Source of the DNA: Bryum argenteum | Lineage: Eukaryota > Streptophyta > Bryopsida > Bryales > Bryaceae | DNA length: 64,000 bases | Assembly (NCBI GenBank): GCA_037043015.1 | Contig: CM073325.1 | Location: forward strand, 20,067,001-20,131,000 | Direction: 5' to 3' | Part shown: positions 10,881 to 20,600 of the stretch, one piece after another | How the letters are laid out: each line of letters opens with the position of its first letter | Numbering within the stretch: the stretch's first letter is position 1 | Translations under genes and position numbers: made by a program | The notes under the pieces: model-generated | Databases searched by the model: none | Told to the model about the DNA's origin: nothing | What the model saw: the letters and a program-made list of their open reading frames with translations, nothing else

Positions 10881-11800
10881 TTGACCATTAGAACTCGAGC
10901 TCAAGCGTCAGTTCTAGTTGATTGTGAGTGGAAGAACAGATCAGTGAGTGAAAGTACCTTAACTCCTATGGCGTTGAGAGATAGCATGATGGCTGAGAGC
11001 TCCAAGTTAGATGATAAGAACTACAGCATCTGGGAGTTCAAGATGCGCAATCTCCTCAACAGGGACGATGCGTGGAAACTTGTAGATCCACCTACCGGGA
11101 CAGTAGCACCCACCGATCCTGTTGACAAAGCAGCATTAGAGTTAGCGAAGAAGAAAGCACTCACTCTCATAGCGCTCTCTGTCAAGGATAGCATTATACC
11201 TTACATCGCCAATATCTCCGAACCAGATGTTTGCTGGAAGACGTTGAGGGATCTGTTTGCAAATTCCACTAACTCCAGAAAACTCATGTTGCGCAGACAA
11301 TTGGTGACCCTCAAGATGAGCGAAAGCTCCACCATGTCTAGTTTTCTTCAACAAGTTTCTGAGTGGTAAACGAGTTTGCAGCAGATTGGCGAAACCATTC
11401 CGCACGATGAACTTGTTGAGCACATCTTAATGGCAATCGCCTCGACTCTTTCGATGTTTTGGTTAACACGATCATGTATGGGGAGACACTCCCAACTCCC
11501 GCAAAGACTTACATCGCAACCTTATCTGCAGGACGAACTTCGGCGAAGTCGAGATCATCGAGACGCATGACATCAAGCACTACTTACCAAGAATGCTGTC
11601 CGAACCCAACGAATCGGCGATCAGCCCTGGAGGGGACGATGGACGGCGTAAAGCGAGCAAGTCAAACACGACGTGTCACTATTGCGGATGTAAAGGGCAC
11701 TGTTGCGAATCGCCCCGAATTAGCTATGGAGGTGAAGAAACGGAGAGCGAGTCGCGCCGATCAATCAATCGTCAATTTAATCGACAACTTTGAGGATGAC
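10881..11800 (+). pseudogene. gag: copia gag, broken
   Basis: The first open part (10881-11369) contains LDDKNYSIWEFKMRNLL, the conserved opening of copia Gag, and a UBN2-type helical region ending RRQLVTLKMSESSTMSSFL. TAA at 11367-11369 interrupts it, after which the same frame reads QQIGETIPHDELVEHIL and then shifts. A zinc knuckle start, CHYCGCKGH, is readable near 11680-11710 in another frame, but the last Cys of CCHC is not in place. At least two frame breaks and one stop are present, so this copy would depend on Gag supplied by other copies. Confidence 0.8.
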
Positions 11801-11899
11801 GACCTCGACTCCTATGATAGCTTTCCGGATGTAGTAGCTGATTCGCACCTTACCGTGAATCTCACGGAAGTCAACTTAGTTCATAGCAAAAAGAAGATT

Positions 11900-12250
11900 G
11901 GTATCTAGATAGTGGAGCTTCTAGACATGTTCTTGGACAAAAGAATCTCCTTTCGGATCTCAAAGGAGGGAATCACTCTAAAGTCGGCACTCACTGAGGA
12001 GAAAAATTGGATGTAGCCGGACAAGGATCGGTGGATCTTCCCACCACCCTAGGAACAATAAAATTAACCGAAGTTCGCACGCACTGGAGTGACCAAAACC
12101 TAATCTCGGTAGGAGCGATCACCGATGGTAAACAAGATCTCAAAGTCTTGTTTGACTTAATCGGTATGGATACTTCAAAATTTTTCTTTTCCCGATTCCC
12201 GCAAAGTTTTGGCCTCCGGCAAGCGAGATCAAAGAAACGGCCTCTATAGA
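11900..12250 (+). pseudogene. copia protease remnant
   Basis: The reading WYLDSGASRHV at about 11902-11935 is the retropepsin active site (DSGA) in the form typical of copia, followed by a stop near 12000. The protease C-terminal half and linker continue in other frames (12007-12249, LISVGAITDGKQDLKVLFD). The one- or two-base breaks between these parts separate the protease from the intact downstream frame that begins near 12209. Confidence 0.75.
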
Positions 12251-15200
12251 TTTCGTCCTCCAGACGAGATCATCAACATCGTTACTTCTGCCACAAAACA
12301 ACACGAAGCCACTTTGTGGCATAAACGATTAGGCCACGTCAATCATCAGGCAATGAAATTCATGGCCCTTCACGCCAAAGTTACAGGACTACCGCAAATC
12401 AAGAGCCAACCGGACTTCTGCAACAGTTGTCGTCTTGGAAAGCAGCACCGACAGCGAATCATCCAGCGCAATCAACAGCTTTCAAATGGAGTCAACAATG
12501 GTGCTCCTCAGCATATTCGACCTCGTACTTCGGCACACAGTACCAGAACACAGCAACCTCTTGAACTGGTACATTCCGATCTTTGTGGCCCAATGTCAAT
12601 TGCTTCCATCTCTGGCTCCAGGTGCATGATGACAATCACAGATGATTACAGTAGGTTCACCTGGCTGTATTTTCTGAAGCACAAAGATGAGACACTACCG
12701 AGATTCAAACAATTCAAAGCCATGGTCGAACTTCAGAGTGGATTCAAAATTAAAGCGATTCGCTCAGATAGAGGAGGGGAATACCTTTCCAAGGAATTCC
12801 AAGATTGGTGCAACAACACTGGAATAGTGCGCCAATATACCCAAAGCTACACACCCCACCAAAATGGAGTAGCTGAGAGAAAAAATCGCACTCTACTCGA
12901 CAAGGCAAGGTGTATGGCATTTGACAGTCAAACTCCGGCCTTCCTATGGACAGAAGCATTGTCAACTGCGAACTACCTCACCAACAGGATTTCAACAAGA
13001 GCTAACAATGGTGATACTCCATTCACTCGCTTCACAGGTACTATACCCTCTATTGCTCATTTGAAAACCTTTGGATGCAAGTCCTTTGTATTGGACAACA
13101 CTCCCAACCGCAACAAATGGGCTCATAGGTCTAAGGAGTGTGTGTTCCTGGGGTATGATACCGACTCCCGAGGCTATAGGAATTACCATCGTTCCACCAG
13201 GAAGATCTTGATATCAAAGGACGTGGACTTCGACGAAACATGCTTTCCCTGCGGGTTGACTTCAACCACCGAGGCTTCCAACACCGAACAAGTAGAGCGG
13301 CAGTTGACTTGGGCCACCGATGTTCTACCTGAAGTCATACTTAGGCCACCAGTACTTCCTACTGATCCACTGAATCAGCCTTCACCTTTCGGATTCCAAC
13401 TGCCTCCCATGACTCATCAACCAGTTAACACAGAGCCTCCACATTTTTCTTCTCCTCAGTCACCGAGCCCTTCTATTAGTGCACAGGTCCCAAAAATCTT
13501 ACCTCAACAGTCACCCAATCTTGACCCTGATCCAGTCTCTCTCCCTGATTATTCTAATTCGTCAGAGTCCCTACACCCCTTTCCTATCCAACAAGAGTCT
13601 CACACTAGTTCACTCGTTCGAACTTCCACTCCTATCTCAGACTTCTCTGTTCACTTACCCATCAGCTCAGACCTATCTCACCTAGCACAGCTCCCGACTC
13701 GTACTTATCAAAGACGAACTCCTGATGTAGTATCTGAGCCTCCAAACCTTCACCACAGCAGCAGAACTCGCAAACCACCAGCCCACTTATCAGATTATCA
13801 TCTTCATGTAGTTAGCCAGCACTCATCTGTCGCTCTGCCGTTTGACGTTCAAGCAGCCCTCCAACACCCGGGCTGGAAGGCGGCCATGCATAGCGAACTT
13901 GACTCAATATCCCGAAATGACACCTGGGACATTGTGACATTACCTCCAGGGCGCAAGGCGATCTCAACTAAGTGGATTTACAAGGTTAAAACAAATGCAG
14001 ATGGCACTCCGGCTAAGCTAAAGGCTAGACTAGTAGCAAAAGGGTTTCAACAACAAGCAGGGATGGACTATACCGAAACGTTTGCCCCCGTGGTAAAATG
14101 GAACACCTTGCGCAGCATTGTCGCCCTCGCCGGTCATCACTCCTGGAAAATGTATCACTTAGATGTCAAAACAGCATTCTTAAATGGCTTGATCACAGAA
14201 GAACTATATGTCAAGCCGCCACCAGGATTTCCCTGCTCTGATCCTAGCCAAGCTTGCCGATTGAAGAAGGCCCTGTATGGCTTGAAACAAGCACCGAGAG
14301 CCTGGTACTCAAGTATTGACTCCTACCTTCTCAGCCAACATCTCACCAAATCTGGTGCGGATCCTAACCTCTATTACTATGAAGATGGAGGCAAGCTCAC
14401 CATTCTACTGCTATATGTCGACGATGTGTACATCACAGGCAGTCACGACTCACACATTGCTAGTATTCGAGCAAATATTCAAACTCAATTTGACATGAGC
14501 GACCTAGGACTGCTAACGTATTCATTGGGATTAGAATTTATATTCAGTACTTCGGGGATTCTAATCACGCAGCGGCAATACCTGAGGGAAATGCTCACAG
14601 ACTTTGGAATGGCGGACTGCCGCCCTGTCCACACTCCCCTCGCAGAGAAGCTCAAACTCATACCAGATATGTCCGCTCCAAGTACTGATCCCACCACCTA
14701 TCAGAGGATGGTGGGAAAACTTATCTTCTTGACGCACACGCGTCCCGACCTCTCCCACGCAGTGAGCTTGGTGAGCCGATTCATGAGCCATCCACAAGAG
14801 CCGCATCTGCAGGCCGTGAAACACATCTTTCGGTATCTCAAAGGCACTATGGATTGTGCCTTGTGTTACCAGCAAGGGGGAGGACTTACCATTCGCGGAT
14901 TCACAGACTCAGATTGGGCAGGCGACTCGTACGACCGCAAATCCACAACAGGATTCATATTCTTTCTTGGAGAAACTCCTGTGACCTGGAACTGCAAGAA
15001 ACAACAAACTGTAGCACTGTCTTCGACAGAGGCAGAATATATGGCTCTTACCGAGGGAACTAAAGAGGCAATCTGGTTGAGGCGCCTCTTGGGGGAACTC
15101 AAGATGCAGGATTTGTCAACTCCCACGATTCTGCATGGTGACAATCAAGGCAGTTTGAATCTGGCCTATAATCCTATCTACCACAGCAGGACCAAGCACG

Positions 15201-15421
15201 TAGATGTTCAATACCATTTTGTGAGGGAGAAGGTACTCACAGGAGAAATAGCACTAAAGTTTGTACCTTCAAGCAATCAAATTGCAGATATCTTCACAAA
15301 GTCCCTGGGCAGAGTGGCCTTTGAAGGCATTCGTAAGCAATTAGGGCTAGTTACACTGTCCAAGCAAGAAGGCTCACAGGAAACAAGTCATGAAGCAAGT
15401 ACCAGTACCCAAAGGCTTTGA
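12209..15421 (+). CDS. pol: copia pol: integrase, RT, RNase H
   Basis: Intact frame of about 1070 codons. The order is GAG-pre-integrase finger (LWHKRLGHVNHQ, then CNSCRLGKQH), integrase core with D, D and E (HSDLCGP, IRSDRGGEY, PHQNGVAERKN), a Pro/Ser-rich linker (about residues 390-540), reverse transcriptase (WIYKVKTNADG, LDVKTAFLNG, catalytic LLLYVDDVYI near residue 735) and RNase H (TDSDWAGD near 899, LSSTEAEYMAL near 938). Integrase before RT defines Ty1/copia. The start is not an initiator in the element; the protein is normally made as part of a Gag-Pol polyprotein. All catalytic motifs are present. Confidence 0.95.
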   Translation: MASGKRDQRNGLYRFRPPDEIINIVTSATKQHEATLWHKRLGHVNHQAMKFMALHAKVTGLPQIKSQPDFCNSCRLGKQHRQRIIQRNQQLSNGVNNGAPQHIRPRTSAHSTRTQQPLELVHSDLCGPMSIASISGSRCMMTITDDYSRFTWLYFLKHKDETLPRFKQFKAMVELQSGFKIKAIRSDRGGEYLSKEFQDWCNNTGIVRQYTQSYTPHQNGVAERKNRTLLDKARCMAFDSQTPAFLWTEALSTANYLTNRISTRANNGDTPFTRFTGTIPSIAHLKTFGCKSFVLDNTPNRNKWAHRSKECVFLGYDTDSRGYRNYHRSTRKILISKDVDFDETCFPCGLTSTTEASNTEQVERQLTWATDVLPEVILRPPVLPTDPLNQPSPFGFQLPPMTHQPVNTEPPHFSSPQSPSPSISAQVPKILPQQSPNLDPDPVSLPDYSNSSESLHPFPIQQESHTSSLVRTSTPISDFSVHLPISSDLSHLAQLPTRTYQRRTPDVVSEPPNLHHSSRTRKPPAHLSDYHLHVVSQHSSVALPFDVQAALQHPGWKAAMHSELDSISRNDTWDIVTLPPGRKAISTKWIYKVKTNADGTPAKLKARLVAKGFQQQAGMDYTETFAPVVKWNTLRSIVALAGHHSWKMYHLDVKTAFLNGLITEELYVKPPPGFPCSDPSQACRLKKALYGLKQAPRAWYSSIDSYLLSQHLTKSGADPNLYYYEDGGKLTILLLYVDDVYITGSHDSHIASIRANIQTQFDMSDLGLLTYSLGLEFIFSTSGILITQRQYLREMLTDFGMADCRPVHTPLAEKLKLIPDMSAPSTDPTTYQRMVGKLIFLTHTRPDLSHAVSLVSRFMSHPQEPHLQAVKHIFRYLKGTMDCALCYQQGGGLTIRGFTDSDWAGDSYDRKSTTGFIFFLGETPVTWNCKKQQTVALSSTEAEYMALTEGTKEAIWLRRLLGELKMQDLSTPTILHGDNQGSLNLAYNPIYHSRTKHVDVQYHFVREKVLTGEIALKFVPSSNQIADIFTKSLGRVAFEGIRKQLGLVTLSKQEGSQETSHEASTSTQRL

Positions 15422-15501
15422 ATTTCATGAGAGAATTGTTGCCCAAAACATTTTGGAAGGATCCCTTCCAGCGAACCCGATTAGGTCAGAGTGTGACTTA
15501 C

Positions 15502-15975
15502 TCAATCAAAATACGTCACCCAAGACCTATAACTGGCCATATCTATATCTAACCTTGGAGCCAAAAGCTCTACGTCAATTTCTGATGCTCCTGCAGGGCC
15601 GTAACTCAAGAGCATGAAATTCCACTCGTATGAATCATCAATTAGAAGTCGCCACTGTCTGCTTACTCCTCTCAGATGAAGCAGCGAAGCAGGCGACTTT
15701 GCTATCATCGGCCAAATTTGACTTTCTACAATATCATTTGGGAGGAAAGGAAAGTAATTTCCTATCTCTACTCTATCTTCAACTCGCTCTGAAGCGGCGA
15801 TAGTAGCATCTTCGCTCAACCTAATTTCAAGAAGAAACGGTGACCTTTCACCTTCTTCTTCCGTCGCAATGTCTTCACACAATCGACCCAACCACAAGAG
15901 GATTGCAGCCGCCGTACTCCACAATTGAAGGATCAACTGGCGGATATTGATCGCGTCTGCCCATCTTACTATCAT
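15502..15975 (-). pseudogene. Captured F-box-like gene fragment, antisense in the copia element
   Basis: On the strand opposite to the retrotransposon an open frame of about 157 codons contains LPNDIVESQIWPMI followed by SLLHLRGVSRQWRLLIDD, which matches the F-box pattern (LPxDxxxxIWxxL, then LxxLRxVSxxWR). F-box proteins recruit substrates to SCF ubiquitin ligases through Skp1. The following WNFMLLSYG block could be the start of the substrate-binding part. It lies between the pol stop and the purine tract, a place where LTR elements sometimes carry captured host sequence. It has no introns and is cut at both ends. I infer capture by retrotransposition; the family call rests on one motif region. 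Confidence 0.6.
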
Positions 15976-16066
15976 ATTTTGCTATTCCTACTGCCGACAG
16001 TAGCACCGCTGGAAACAAGACGCAATTGCTACCACCGCCAGAAACAAGACGCTTTACTTCAGCATC

Positions 16067-16349
16067 AAAAGCGAGGGGGGGTGTTGGCACATATGACCTG
16101 TCAGCACCCGGCCAGCACATATGAGCTCCAGCATGGAAGCTGACCTGGCTGGCAGTAGGGACAGAAGTTTAGATCATCATTCGTCTAAGTCTGTTAAGTC
16201 TCTGATAGACGAATGCTAGCCGTAACCTAACGCAGAATTAGGTATTGGGATAGATCAACTCTTCGCACCTGTTGTATAAAGACCTTTGAATCTCTTATCA
16301 ACCATCATCTGTTTTTTTACCTCTCATTACGAGGTCTTTCTACAGACAT
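16067..16349 (+). repeat. Purine tract, 3' LTR and TSD of the copia element
   Basis: The purine tract AAAAGCGAGGGGGGG (16067-16081) directly precedes the 3' LTR (16082-16344), which has the same length (263 bp) as the 5' LTR and ends TTTCTACA. The second copy of the target duplication GACAT follows at 16345-16349. Confidence 0.95.
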
Positions 16350-17110
16350 TGACGTTAAGCGAGAGCTCAGGGACACAGGGGGACGGAGGCATTTTGGATT
16401 CGTTATTGTTTGTCCGGCTGGTTTGCCTGGATTCTCTGACGCATGTGTCTGACTTGAGATCATGTACGTCGATGCGTACTTATGAATTTGACAGCTGTTC
16501 GAAAGTGCCTGATTTGGAAAGAATGGAATGTCCTAACGTGAGGCGTATAGAGCTTCGGGGATTGGCTCGTTTCCAACTTGAAAGGCCACCAAATTTCAGG
16601 TCAATGCATTGCTTGAACACGCTTGATATCCGCTTCCATGATAAAATTGATCTATTTGAAGCGGCGGACTTTGCGAGTCCGTACAAATTGATGCGAAGAA
16701 GGCGTGTTCAAAGTGGTTCACTCCAGGTTCGAGAGGATGTTGATGAGTCTAATGATGATTCTGATGAGGACAGTGATTATTCCGATGAGGACAATGATCA
16801 TTCCGATGAGGACAGTGATGATTTTGGTGCTCACGTTGTTAGGGACAACATGTATGATGAAGACAGGACGATTATTTACATGAGCCATGAGCAACATGTT
16901 GTAAAGGAGGGCTTGAATATCGTCCAGAACGCCTTGTCATATGTGTTTAGGCATGAATTAGATTGGAGTGGTATTACTGATTGGACTTCATCCGGTTTGT
17001 ACTGGAGTTTCTATGAAGGTGACAGAGAATGGCTCTCCTTTGCTCCATGCAACGGTAGAAAAGTTGTTATTGAGTGGCGATATAGAAGTCCAGAGGAATA
17101 CAATGATTGA
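16350..17110 (+). CDS. TNL gene, LRR piece 2 and acidic C-terminus
   Basis: After one copy of GACAT is removed with the copia element, the frame passes from LPNLVT into LTLSESSGTQGD without a break. LRR-like lines follow: LLFVRLVCLDSLTHVSDL, CPNVRRIELRGLARFQL, SMHCLNTLDIRF. A strongly acidic repeat is then encoded (DESNDDSDEDSDYSDEDND and onward, about 16741-16830), and the last part is rich in aromatic residues (WSGITDWTSSGLYWSFYEGD). It ends with TGA at 17108-17110. Post-LRR extensions are common in TNLs; the Asp/Ser repeat is less usual. Confidence 0.8.
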
Positions 17111-17330
17111 GTGAAGGCATTATACTAGCGCTTGCAAGGTGCGCAACGGCAGATTGAAGTCTCAGTTGTCACGAGGGTGGCGGTGAAGCATTACCAAACC
17201 ATCAGATTGAATGGGGCTCATTGTCGAGGATCCGGTTATGCACCCATGGCTGGGAAGGAGAAAATGGTTCCTGGCTTGCTAAACGAGGATACATTGAAGT
17301 TTTGAGAGTTTAATTGTTGAAGTAGTTTTA
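17111..17330 (+). other. Likely 3' UTR of the TNL gene
   Basis: Non-coding sequence after the TGA. No clear polyadenylation signal can be singled out. The sequence turns AT-rich and enters the duplicated block described next. Confidence 0.4.
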
Positions 17331-17998
17331 TCACATTTATCTTTATGGAATGCTCCTACTTTTACATGCACTTTTCATTGCTCAATCCCTTAACGCCCCC
17401 ATGTTCGATTTTGGATCGATTAGAGTTTGTTTCTCTTTAGATTTCCTTTTGTGTATGTCAATTGTATTCTTTTGGTTGGTTCTAGTGCTTTTGTTTCAAT
17501 TGGAACAATTTTTAGGTGCTTATTTTTAGGTGCTTACGTCTCAATTGGAACAATTTTTAGGTGCTTACGTCTCAATTGGAACAATTTTTAGGTACATTGG
17601 TGCATGCATTGGGGAGCTACAATGATCAGTGTGAATTAGGTCAATAATGAAATGTATCCATTGTGTAAATTATGGTGCACATTGTCTACCAATTGTTGAG
17701 CAAGATCTATCATTCTCGTGGATTCTGTGAAGGCCTCTGGTATTAAGGGGTTAATCCTAAAGCACCTTGTGTCTTATAGCCATTATTTGGGATTCGAATG
17801 GATTGTTTGCTTCAAGATGTCATTGATGGAATTAGGATGTTTGATTCTAGTCTTCAAACTTTACAAAGTTGTATGGATCATTGACTTAAATTGTAGGAAT
17901 AAGTTACGCGACATCTAGTGATTGATGAAAGATTTTATTGTGTACACTTTTACATTGTATGTTGGTAGTTAGAATTCGAGATTATGGAAGGTGAACAC
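17330..17998 (+). repeat. TNL 3'-flank block, copy 1 of a diverged direct duplication
   Basis: This block resembles 19062-19590 over nearly its whole length: shared stretches include ATGCTCCT.CTTTTACA, TGAATTAGGTCAA.AATGAAA, CTTGTGTCTTATAGCCATTA, CTTCAAACTTTACAAAGTTG and ACATCTAGTGATTGATG. Copy 1 has an extra roughly 90-bp segment near 17640-17740. It also contains a 31-bp tandem repeat (about 17496-17594; unit CAATTGGAACAATTTTTAGG plus 11 more bases). No gene is visible. Confidence 0.8.
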
Positions 17999-18803
17999 CT
18001 TTGTGAAATCTTCCAAGAAACTTCAAAAATCTTGTCTATTAAAAAATAATAAAAAATAATAATTATATGATTTATTTATTTATTTATTTATTTTATTGAT
18101 ATCTCTCTAACATTCTTTTGGAATTCATTGATAAGAAATCTTCATTCTTTTTAGTGATATACAACAATATTGATGAAATCAAGAGGTTTTACGTGACAAC
18201 AGTCGTATTTTGCAAGAATTGAAAATGTCAAAAAAGACATTTTGCATCCCATATTAGCATACAGTCAACAAAATCCCATATTAGTTATGATGTTTAAGGG
18301 TTGAAGCATGTATTAGAAGGTTAGAGATGTGATGATTTTGTACCAAGTGTTGCATCTTCTTATTCTTACATGAGATGTGTCTTTCAATAGCATTATTCAT
18401 ATTCAATTTGGATATATGATTGTGTGGCACCATGTAAGCAATTATTTTGAGTAGCACCATGCAATATTTTGCAAATCCTAAAATTATCATTTTGAAGTGA
18501 ATGTTTTGTGGATTCCTTCAAGATGGTAAATCATTAACATGTTGTGTTTTTTGTGATAGGTTTTTAGGAAATTTTGAAGTCCATCAGCAATCTAAGAAGT
18601 TATCACTTTTAAGTTGTGAAATTTCATATGAAGTCAAGTAGTACTGTAGTAGGTTAACTATTGGGAGTTTGTGGAAGTTTGTAAAAGTATCTTCCATACT
18701 TAATCATAACTACAAAGAATCTATATTTAAAATTAATCATACGATGGGAGTGGTATAGGTCTTGCTAGTCATTATATGTTATGTGGTTGACATTTGCCTC
18801 CAA
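17999..18803. other. AT-rich intergenic sequence
   Basis: Contains simple AT repeats such as TTTATTTATTTATTTATTTA near 18070. No gene, RNA or element end is recognised here. Confidence 0.5.
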
Positions 18804-19056
18804 CCTCAATTCCGTTAAGATGACACTATTCCATGTGTCATTTTGTCACACCAAATCTTACATATGTGCTCACATGGAATGGTGTATTCTATAATATCAC
18901 ATTAAAAAAAATATATATCACTCCTTTATGTATATTGTCACTCATTTTCCATAATATCACCTTCAAATTCTGTTATATCACATGGTTTTGAACTGCACTT
19001 CACAATGTTTAGGTGTGCCGTTTTATCGGCATAACGCCATTTCAACGGAATTGGGG
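18804..19056. mobile_element. MITE copy 1 (253 bp)
   Basis: Short element with imperfect terminal inverted repeats: left CCTCAATTCCGTTAAGATG, right end the reverse complement of CCCCAATTCCGTTGAAATGG. It matches the copy at 23212-23464 base for base over most of its length and has the same 253-bp length. It contains inner inverted motifs (TTCCATGTG and CACATGGAA) and several TATCAC blocks. It has no coding capacity. A clear target duplication is not visible, so the superfamily is open. Confidence 0.82.
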
Positions 19057-19061
19057 ATCTC

Positions 19062-19590
19062 CATTCTAGCATATCATCTTTATGAAATGCTCCTTCTTTT
19101 ACACGTTCCTTTCATTGCTAATCTTTTAATGTCGGAAGGGTCGATTTTGGATCAATTGTAGTTTGTTTCTCATCAGAGTACCTTTTGTATAAGTCAAATT
19201 CACTTATTTTGTTGGGAATGTGTTTGGCTCTAGTTCATATGCTTCAAATGTAACATTTTTAGACGTGTCAGTGCAAGCAATGGAGAGCTACAATGACTTG
19301 TTGTGAATTAGGTCAACAATGAAATGTATCCGTTGTGTAAATTATTCCTAAAGCAACTTGTGTCTTATAGCCATTATTTTGGGCTTTGGATTGATTTTTT
19401 GCTTAAAGATGCTATTGATGGAAGTAAGATGTCCAATTTTACTCTTCAAACTTTACAAAGTTGAATGCATTTTGGACCTAAATTGCGGAAATAAGTTACA
19501 CAACATCTAGTGATTGATGGAAGATTTTATAATGTACAAAGTCATTGTATGTTGGTAGTGAGAATTGGAAATTTTGAAAGTGAACAACTT
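19062..19590 (+). repeat. TNL 3'-flank block, copy 2
   Basis: Diverged direct copy of 17330-17998. It begins directly after MITE copy 1, so the MITE lies at or near the duplication boundary. It has single-base differences and small indels throughout, plus an internal deletion relative to copy 1. It contains no gene. Confidence 0.8.
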
Positions 19591-19789
19591 GAATTTACAA
19601 TTCATAGACATGCCTCTCTCCGAGACTCCATGCTATTGGGCAAACTCTAGACGATAGACCCGCCTCTGTCCGAGACCATGCTATCAAGCAAACTCTAAAC
19701 GATAGTACTCTCTATGAAAAAAGCTGGCACTTAAATATCTTCCATTGTCGAGACTACAAGTTGCAGTGTACTTTGTGAAGATTGCACGC

Positions 19790-20401
19790 TAGTTCTTGAA
19801 CTGCACCTTGCTCTTGTATACCTTGCCGGGCTTGAATCCCTCAAGGATTGCGTCAAGGATTGCGCCCTCTGCGACAAGTCCGTTTAGCTTGGCTCTAACG
19901 TTGATGGAGGAAGGACCCTTGAATGTCTGCCGCGAGCCCGCGACGTGTTGATCAGCATCGAGTTGGCGCCCCAGTTGTGCTTAGCCGGCTCAAAAGATTC
20001 TTTGTCGTTGTGCTTCATTTCCACACTCTCCATGTCACCCGGCTCTTCCACGTAGTTCACCGTGAAAGACAACCAAAATGGCGTCGACTCCGCATCCACT
20101 TGAAACGCCATGTTGTAGTTTTCATACTCGCACGGCACGCGCTTCTACATGATGTTGTACTCGCCTACATTCTACAGCTCGCCGTCCTTATCTAGCAGCA
20201 CGATGGCGGCTCCATCGAAGTTGAAGGTGGGGTTGAACTTGCTGTAATACACTCCGTCGGTCCGAAACTGATCTGTGATGACAATGTGAGTGATTAGGGG
20301 TTGCAGGTGGCGGCGTGGGTGCACTTAAAGTCAAAGCATTGGCCGCACCCTTGTCCTCATAGAAAGATCGCTTTGTTTCCCGCCAATACGGTGTGCACAA
20401 G
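19790..20401 (-). pseudogene. Beta-expansin-like pseudogene
   Basis: On the - strand, reading from high to low coordinates, one sees CGQCFDFKCTHAATCNP (the Cys-rich start of expansin domain 1), VITDQ, KRVPCEYENYNMAFQVDA (end of domain 1), PFWLSFTVNYVEEPGDMESV (start of the pollen-allergen-like domain 2), HNWGANSM, and finally GFKPGKVYKSKVQF, the conserved expansin C-terminal end. These parts lie in more than one frame, and stops interrupt it (TAG/TAG near GEL*NVG and NIM*KR). Expansins are secreted proteins that loosen the cell wall without hydrolysis. No signal peptide exon is visible. The best family match is beta-expansin. Confidence 0.8.
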
Positions 20402-20600
20402 AGGTTCAAGGTATCGGTTACCGAGAGGTTTGAGGTATCGGTTACGAAGAGGTTTAAGGTATCGGTTATCGAGAGGTTTGAGGTATCGGTTACGAAGAGG
20501 TTCAAGGTATCGGTTATCAAGAAGTTTGAGGTATCGGTTACCGAGAGGTTCAAGGTATCGCTTACCGAAAGGTTCGAGGTATCAGTTACCGATGGTGTTC
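20400..20600. repeat. 24-bp minisatellite
   Basis: About eight tandem copies of a 24-base unit of the form GAGGTATCGGTTACCGAGAG plus 4 bases, with alternate copies having TTCAAG or TTTGAG. Because 24 is a multiple of three, both strands stay open and give an artificial 8-residue periodic peptide. It lies directly upstream (in the sense of transcription) of the expansin relic. Confidence 0.9.

Larger units (their letters stand above)
10586..16344 (+). mobile_element. Ty1/copia retrotransposon with captured gene fragment
   Basis: Complete 5.76-kb element with 263-bp LTRs (10586-10848, 16082-16344), target-site duplication GACAT (10581-10585 and 16345-16349), tRNA-Met-type primer site TGGTATCAGAGC directly after the 5' LTR, gag, protease, then integrase before RT (copia order), RNase H, and purine tract. 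The LTRs differ at very few bases (for example AGCGTGG against AGCATGG, and the last base C against A), so the insertion is young. About 660 bp between the pol stop and the 3' LTR is not needed by a copia element and contains an antisense F-box-like reading frame. gag is broken; pol from integrase onward is intact. Confidence 0.96.
1783..17110 (+). pseudogene. TIR-NBS-LRR resistance gene, broken by two retrotransposons
   Basis: This is the footprint of a single TNL-type intracellular immune receptor gene. The pieces in order are the TIR exon (1783-2377), P-loop exon (2592 to 2840 or 2864), kinase-2/RNBS-B/GLPL-like exon (3209 to about 3757), winged-helix ARC2 piece (about 9863-10054), LRR piece 1 (about 10315-10585) and LRR piece 2 to the stop (16350-17110). 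A gypsy element lies between the third and fourth pieces and a copia element between the LRR pieces. Introns at 2378-2591 and before 3209 are phase 0 and join in frame. A one-base frame break is seen near 10030, where the reading changes to one containing ALLKD just before a GTGAGT donor. TNL proteins sense pathogen effectors or their effects in the cytosol or nucleus; this copy cannot make a full protein unless both insertions were spliced out. Confidence 0.88.

Noticed and set aside
20400-20600. CRISPR-like regular repeats
   Set aside because: Units are directly adjacent with no unique spacers and the genome is eukaryotic; it is a minisatellite.
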